Assembly: GCA_020161935.1 (NCBI GenBank)
Contig: JAIUNI010000004.1
Span: 304,927-368,926 of the forward strand
DNA: 64,000 bases
Direction: 5' to 3'
Origin: Chloroflexota bacterium
Lineage (GTDB): Bacteria > Chloroflexota > Anaerolineae > Aggregatilineales > Phototrophicaceae
Shown here: piece by piece, positions 60,230 to 64,000 of the stretch
Layout: the number at the start of each line of letters is the position of its first letter
How positions within the stretch are numbered: position 1 is the first letter of the stretch
Notes under the pieces: generated by a model
What the model saw: the letters and a program-made list of their open reading frames with translations, nothing else
Told to the model about the DNA's origin: nothing
The model's database searches: none
Program-made: the position numbers and the translations under genes

Positions 60230-61017
60230 GATGAGCGCTGCAACATCTGGTGGATTTGCGCGAAGGCGACGGCGTTTAAGATCAGTTCGGGTTCGACGAT
60301 GACCGCATCCACCTGTAAATTGACGGCGGCTTGAATCTCCTCCAATGTACCCAAACTTTCCGCCAGCATCGCCCGTGTGCCTGCTGGAATATGGGCGCGG
60401 AGTTCGGCGGCGGGCGTTTTGACGGGTGCGCCTGTCCACGCATCAATCTGGCTGATGGCGATGACGTACGGGCTGAGGCCAACCGCGTGGATAATCTCAT
60501 CAACACTGTTCGTCTCGACAATTGCGGTCATGCGGTTGCGCTGGGTAGTCGAAACAAGGGTTCGCAGCAGGTTCTTGTCGAGCGCGGATGTGCGAAGTAC
60601 GAGTGCCGAGGCTCCGGCGGCGCGGGCTTCGACAATCTGATATTCATCGACGATGACATCCTGCCCGATGACCGGCAAGTTGACGGTGCGCGTCAAAGCG
60701 ACCAGATCGTCTAGCCCATGCGGGTCTAAGCCGTTGTCGGTAAAAAGCGCCAGCGCGTCGACACCAACCGCCGCTAGATCACGAGCAAGCACCTCGATTT
60801 GCGTCGTGTCGTTGCTGGTGGCGCGGATTTGAGCGATCAACGTCACGGCGGGTTGTTCGCTGGTCGCAACCCCTGTCAAAACCGGAAGCGGACGCTTTTG
60901 CATACTGGCTAAGGCGCGTACAGCCTCAATCGGAGTCTGGGCTTTTCGTTCGCGCACGTAATGTTTACGCGCGGCGGCAATAATGTCGAGGTGCGGAATA
61001 AGTTGTCGAGTGGGCAT
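60226..61017 (-). CDS. Indole-3-glycerol phosphate synthase-like protein lacking catalytic residues
   Basis: 263 residues of IGPS-type TIM barrel: FTDNGLDPHGLDDL and VDEYQIVEARAAGASALVLR match TrpC. But the catalytic sites differ from E. coli TrpC: the ECKKASPSKG segment is AQIRATSND (Glu and Lys lost), the CKDF lysine is Gln in GQDV, and GINNRDL is AISQIDA. Only the Glu of TEVSNE (here VETNSVDE) and of SESG (here AESLG) seem kept. No trp genes nearby. Probably a non-enzymatic or repurposed paralogue. Confidence 0.8.
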   Translation of the reverse strand: MPTRQLIPHLDIIAAARKHYVRERKAQTPIEAVRALASMQKRPLPVLTGVATSEQPAVTLIAQIRATSNDTTQIEVLARDLAAVGVDALALFTDNGLDPHGLDDLVALTRTVNLPVIGQDVIVDEYQIVEARAAGASALVLRTSALDKNLLRTLVSTTQRNRMTAIVETNSVDEIIHAVGLSPYVIAISQIDAWTGAPVKTPAAELRAHIPAGTRAMLAESLGTLEEIQAAVNLQVDAVIVEPELILNAVAFAQIHQMLQRSS

Positions 61018-61160
61018 AGGTTTCGTGCTTTGGGCGCATCACGTCGGCGGCAGTGCCAGCGCCAAGAGAATTTAGTTCTCTTACCATTCTAGAGCCTTTT
61101 TGGTTTTTTGTTATATCGAAATTTTAATATGTCCCTTTAGGTTTGGTTTGGTTTTCGCTG

Positions 61161-61172
61161 GTGTGCTATCAT
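61161..61172 (+). promoter_or_regulatory. Extended -10 promoter of gatC
   Basis: GTGTGCTATCAT: TG-extended -10 TATCAT (61167-61172), with TTGGTT 18 bp upstream as a possible -35. Start codon 41 bp downstream. Confidence 0.45.
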
Positions 61173-61212
61173 GTAGACATTACGGAACATTTTGCTTGAA
61201 GGTGTGCAGCTT

Positions 61213-61506
61213 ATGGAACTTTCACATGATGAAGTCCGGCGTATCGCTGAATTGGCGAAGCTGGATTTAACGGATGCCGAAATCAGTTTATACGCAGGGC
61301 AGCTATCAAACATCCTGCAATACTTCGAACGTTTGAAAGAGATCGACACCTCGCATATCGCGCCAACGGCTTCGGTGCTGCCGTTGAAAAATGTGCTGCG
61401 TGCTGATAAAGCGGCTACGCCCCTCTCGCCGGAAGACGTTGTTCGCAACGCATCTGATTCCTTAGGGGATCAATTCCTCGTGAGCGCTGTTTTAGGCGAC
61501 GAATAA
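61213..61506 (+). CDS. gatC: Aspartyl/glutamyl-tRNA amidotransferase subunit C
   Basis: 97 residues from ATG 61213 (GAAGGTG upstream). Standard GatC: LSHDEVRRIAELAKLDLTDAE at the start, then LSNILQYFERLKEIDT, and the loop PLKNVLRADKA. It forms the GatCAB complex that amidates misacylated Glu-tRNA-Gln or Asp-tRNA-Asn. gatA and gatB are not adjacent; a response regulator gene follows 39 bp later. Confidence 0.95.
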   Translation: MELSHDEVRRIAELAKLDLTDAEISLYAGQLSNILQYFERLKEIDTSHIAPTASVLPLKNVLRADKAATPLSPEDVVRNASDSLGDQFLVSAVLGDE

Positions 61507-61545
61507 GCTCTTTGCTATCCTGATTATGAACGCTGATAGAGGCTG

Positions 61546-62370
61546 ATGAGTATGCCAGAGACTCGGCTGCTATTAATTGAAGATGATTTTGACTTAGCCG
61601 AAATGCTGATGATGTATTTCGCCGATCAAGACTATCAGGTTTTCCACGCTGATAGTGGCGAACTGGGCATTGAGATGGCGCGGAGTAAGTATCCGCAGGT
61701 CATCCTGCTCGACATTATGATGCCGGACATCGACGGTTACGAAACCTGCCGCCGCTTGCGCCAAACCTCGCTGACCCGTTATATCCCCATCATATTCCTG
61801 ACCCAGCGTGATGAACGCGCCAACAAGGTCAAAGGGTTAGAACTGGGCGCGGATGATTATGTGACCAAGCCGTTCGACGTGGAAGAACTGCGCCTGCGGA
61901 TTAGCAGTGTCATCCGGCGGGCGACACAGGAAAGTTTGCACGAACACCGTACCGGCCTGCCGACGGCTGCGCTGGTGGAAGAAGAACTTGAGCAGCGCGA
62001 ACAGGGCGCAATCGCTTATACCGATTTGCGCTTCATTGTGAAGGGTTTCAAGGCGTACTGTGAGGTTTACGGCTTCCTCGCGGGGAATGAGGTTTTCGCG
62101 TTTACGGCGCGGGTGATGCGCGAGGCGGTAACGGCTGCCGGAACGAATGACGACTTCATCGGCGTGCTGGGTGACGAGTTCGTCATTTTTACGCAGCCGG
62201 AAAAGGGCGACACCGTACGCGACGAGGTGATGCGGCGCTTCGCGGCCAACATCAACACCTATTACAATTTTAGCGATGTGGAACGCGGCGGTTTGGTGCT
62301 GAACCCCGGCACCGGTGACGAGAAGCTCGCCCCGCTGATGAAGCTGGTACAGTTGCAAGAAGAATTATAA
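61546..62370 (+). CDS. Response regulator with degenerate GGDEF domain
   Basis: 274 residues: receiver domain (8-125; DD acidic pair, phosphoacceptor Asp in LLDIMMPD, Thr in FLTQ, Lys in TKPFD) and a GGDEF-like domain (about 135-270) whose start HRTGLPT and core LGDEF replace N-D-x-L-T-G-L-x-N and GG[DE]EF. The first Gly is lost, so cyclase activity is doubtful; it may bind GTP or protein. AGAGG precedes the ATG. Confidence 0.9.
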   Translation: MSMPETRLLLIEDDFDLAEMLMMYFADQDYQVFHADSGELGIEMARSKYPQVILLDIMMPDIDGYETCRRLRQTSLTRYIPIIFLTQRDERANKVKGLELGADDYVTKPFDVEELRLRISSVIRRATQESLHEHRTGLPTAALVEEELEQREQGAIAYTDLRFIVKGFKAYCEVYGFLAGNEVFAFTARVMREAVTAAGTNDDFIGVLGDEFVIFTQPEKGDTVRDEVMRRFAANINTYYNFSDVERGGLVLNPGTGDEKLAPLMKLVQLQEEL

Positions 62371-62391
62371 ACGGCGGTCATGGCGAACGCG

Positions 62392-62478
62392 AGACAGTGC
62401 GCCCCTACATCAAAATTCAGAACAGAGCCTTTGAATTTCGCATTTTTGTAGGGACGGCACGCTACGCAGATGCCGTCC
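62392..62478. repeat. BIME-like element, subfamily 1 (partial)
   Basis: Residual inverted unit ending in CTAC (62404-62407), the conserved linker (62408-62447), then GTAG with arms GGACGGCA/TGCCGTCC (62448-62478). The right half is nearly identical to 52711-52741. Confidence 0.8.
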
Positions 62479-62526
62479 GATACTAAAATAATTTTTCAGA
62501 TAGGTTCACTAACCTTGATAGAAATG

Positions 62527-62556
62527 AAAAGGACATTGTGCATCAATGTCCTTTTT
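62527..62556. terminator. Bidirectional intrinsic terminator between two response regulators
   Basis: AAAAGGACATTG (62527-62538) pairs with CAATGTCCTTTT (62544-62555), followed by TTTG on the plus strand and an A/T-rich tail on the other. It serves both convergent genes. Confidence 0.88.
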
Positions 62557-62571
62557 GTTTCTCTTTTTAAC

Positions 62572-63177
62572 TTATCGAGCTTGCGATGAGTTGTTATTTG
62601 ACGGGTTACTGACCGGTTTCGGCATTCCGTTAGGTTCCTGTTTCGGGGGTTCGGAAGCAGCCGCTGATGTACCGTTCGACGGGGACGCATCCGGCGTATG
62701 CGGCTCTTCCTTGGGCGGTTCGAGTGTCGCCGTTGCAACCGGCGGTGTGCCGTTAGTCAGGGGTACATTCGGGGTAGACGGCACTTCACTGGTCGCTTTC
62801 GGTGACGAAACTTGCTTCAAGAACAGCGCGACTGTATTGAGCAGTTCATTCTTCATCACCGGCTTGGCAAGGTAGCCGTCGCAGCCCGCCGCGATGCAGT
62901 TTTCACGGTCGCCGTGCATGGCGTTCGCGGTCAGCGCAATTATCGGAATTTCGGAGACATCCGGCGGCATGGCCTTCAAGCGCGATGTGGCCTCAAGGCC
63001 GTTAATATCGGGAAGGTTAACATCCATCAGAATGAGGTCTGGTTTGTCGCGTTCAGCAGAAGCAATCCCCGCTAAACCGTTGGTCGCTTCGATCACCTCG
63101 TAGCCCGCAGCGACGAGAATCTTGCGAACCAAGCGCATATTCTGCGGATTGTCTTCTACATAGAGAATTTTAGACAT
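62572..63177 (-). CDS. Single-domain response regulator with Pro/Ser/Thr tail
   Basis: 201 residues from ATG 63175-63177. CheY-like receiver (4-122): VEDN acidic pair, phosphoacceptor Asp in LILMDVNLPD, Thr in ALTA and Lys in AKPV, as in receivers of hybrid-kinase and cell-cycle (DivK) type. The last 75 residues are Pro/Ser/Thr/Glu-rich and disordered. AGGAG lies 13 nt upstream with a small GAGG/CCTC hairpin between. Output partner unknown. Confidence 0.9.
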   Translation of the reverse strand: MSKILYVEDNPQNMRLVRKILVAAGYEVIEATNGLAGIASAERDKPDLILMDVNLPDINGLEATSRLKAMPPDVSEIPIIALTANAMHGDRENCIAAGCDGYLAKPVMKNELLNTVALFLKQVSSPKATSEVPSTPNVPLTNGTPPVATATLEPPKEEPHTPDASPSNGTSAAASEPPKQEPNGMPKPVSNPSNNNSSQAR

Positions 63178-63381
63178 CCTGTTAGAGGTCTCCTCTATCA
63201 AGCATTTGCTATATATTTATTATTATGAAGCAGGGTGGATAGATGGTCAAGTGAAGATGAAAGATTGGTTGATTATAGGACTCTCTTTTTACAATCGTAA
63301 TCCTGATGCAATTGATCGGCGATTGCGCGGTTGGAAAGACTAATTTCCTATGCGACTTATCAACTTCTGAGATTTTAGTGC

Positions 63382-63405
63382 AAGGTATTCGTGTTACAAT
63401 ACCTT
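63382..63405 (+). promoter_or_regulatory. Inverted repeat in the promoter of the HEAT-repeat gene
   Basis: AAGGTATT (63382-63389) and AATACCTT (63398-63405) with an 8-nt loop, directly before a TAAAAT -10-like box. Position fits an operator. Confidence 0.4.
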
Positions 63406-63434
63406 TAAAATAGGATGGGGAAATCGTTAAGGCA

Positions 63435-64000
63435 GTGAAAGATTTCAATTTTGAAGTCTGGCGTATGCAGACACAAGCTGATGTACGCGGCTTAATGAAT
63501 ATGCTTAGTGATGCAAATCCGCTCACCCGACGGGCAGCGGCGACTGCCTTACGCACCTTAGCTTCGCCGACCGCAATCCCCGCTTTGCAAGATGCCCTCA
63601 TGCGCGAAAGTGAGCCTGACGTGCGTGAAGTGTTGGTGACGACGCTTGAACTGCTGTTTGCGAACCGCACCGCTGAAACCGACACACCCTCAACCGAAAA
63701 CCGCAACGTGGTACGCTTAATCGCACGGTTGAGCGCCGGACATACCGAGCAAGCCATCCGTGCCGCGCAAGAATTGGGCGACAGCCGCGAAAAGCTGACC
63801 ATTGAAGCGTTATTGATGACCTTTAACAACCGCAAACTCTCGGCGCGTGTGCGTCTCGCGGTTGCCGAAGCGCTGCTTAAACTGCAAAGCGCCCCTGCGG
63901 AGATTACGCTGCTGGCGGCACTCCGCAGCGAAAAGTGGATGGTGCGGCGTAACGCGGCCAGTATTCTTGGACAGTTCGAAGCCGATTGGGCAGTCGAACC
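63435..64000 (+). CDS. HEAT-repeat protein (partial, C-terminus outside window)
   Basis: GTG 63435 opens a frame that runs to the window edge (188 residues visible); ATG 63465 is an alternative. Four HEAT-like helical pairs are visible, for example NPLTRRAAATALRTLASPTAIPALQDAL and EKWMVRRNAASILGQF. Acts as a protein-binding scaffold; partner unknown. A minus-strand frame over 63209-63835 is a shadow. Confidence 0.82.
   Translation, partial: MKDFNFEVWRMQTQADVRGLMNMLSDANPLTRRAAATALRTLASPTAIPALQDALMRESEPDVREVLVTTLELLFANRTAETDTPSTENRNVVRLIARLSAGHTEQAIRAAQELGDSREKLTIEALLMTFNNRKLSARVRLAVAEALLKLQSAPAEITLLAALRSEKWMVRRNAASILGQFEADWAVE

Noticed and set aside
1..64000. tRNA or rRNA genes
   Set aside because: No cloverleaf with a T-loop GTTCRANNC and matching acceptor arm, and no rRNA-like stretch, was found on either strand by eye.

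Overview
The window is about 64 kb of moderately GC-rich bacterial chromosome. It shows no phage structural genes, rRNA, tRNA or CRISPR array that I could recognise. The gene content suggests a free-living heterotrophic Chloroflexota (Anaerolineae-like) bacterium: Rho factor, PPC-domain lipoprotein, Thr-rich stalked VWA protein, TIR and TPR proteins, GH127 arabinofuranosidase, family-5 peptide-type ABC transporter, and many GTAG-type palindromic intergenic repeats. That assignment is an inference from style and content; no phylogenetic marker was compared.

Layout. 1-8.3 kb: metG (cut by the window edge) behind a nucleotidyltransferase gene with an attenuator-like leader; a CBS protein; a three-gene TIR operon; an operon with manA, a YciI-like protein and a nucleoside-phosphorylase-like protein; a decayed RelE-type toxin-antitoxin pair; a PHP phosphoesterase. 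9-13.5 kb: a winged-helix regulator with a membrane protein, an NmrA-like reductase with its likely LmrA/YxaF-type TetR repressor, and an M3 oligopeptidase. 13.7-23.8 kb: class I FBPase, envelope and membrane proteins, a short family-A DNA polymerase, a TolB-like protein, an SRPBCC protein and an orphan gene. 24.8-31.3 kb: rho, then a substrate-binding protein, two permeases, a cytochrome c and a small membrane protein, all on the minus strand. 31.9-37.4 kb: MFS transporter, J-domain protein, GNAT acetyltransferase and two coiled-coil or envelope proteins. 37.7-46.1 kb: a large TIR-STAND-TPR protein, an aminotransferase, a methyltransferase, a threonine synthase fused to a response-regulator receiver domain, and an APH-like kinase. 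46.2-51.2 kb: PadR with a sugar-transferase fusion, a small DUF4258/DUF2283 pair lying between 79-bp direct repeats, and a divergent AraC regulator/GH127 pair. 52-64 kb: a second orphan gene, a CHRD protein, MscS, MoxR, a VWA surface protein, a TrpC-like protein missing catalytic residues, gatC, two response regulators and HEAT-repeat proteins.

Three layers of non-coding repeat structure run through the intergenic DNA. (1) REP/BIME-like hairpins carry an invariant GTAG (or CTAC) foot and arms that vary with compensation. (2) A roughly 0.6-0.7-kb dispersed non-coding repeat is present at 23.9-24.6 kb and, inverted, at 51.3-52.0 kb; each copy lies directly upstream of a small AT-rich orphan gene. 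(3) There are heptanucleotide arrays and CCCTCCC/GGGAGGG hairpins.

The most interesting points are the threonine synthase-receiver fusion, the repeat-plus-orphan-gene modules, the two TIR loci, the 79-bp duplication around a toxin-antitoxin-like pair, and the catalytically stripped TrpC-like protein.
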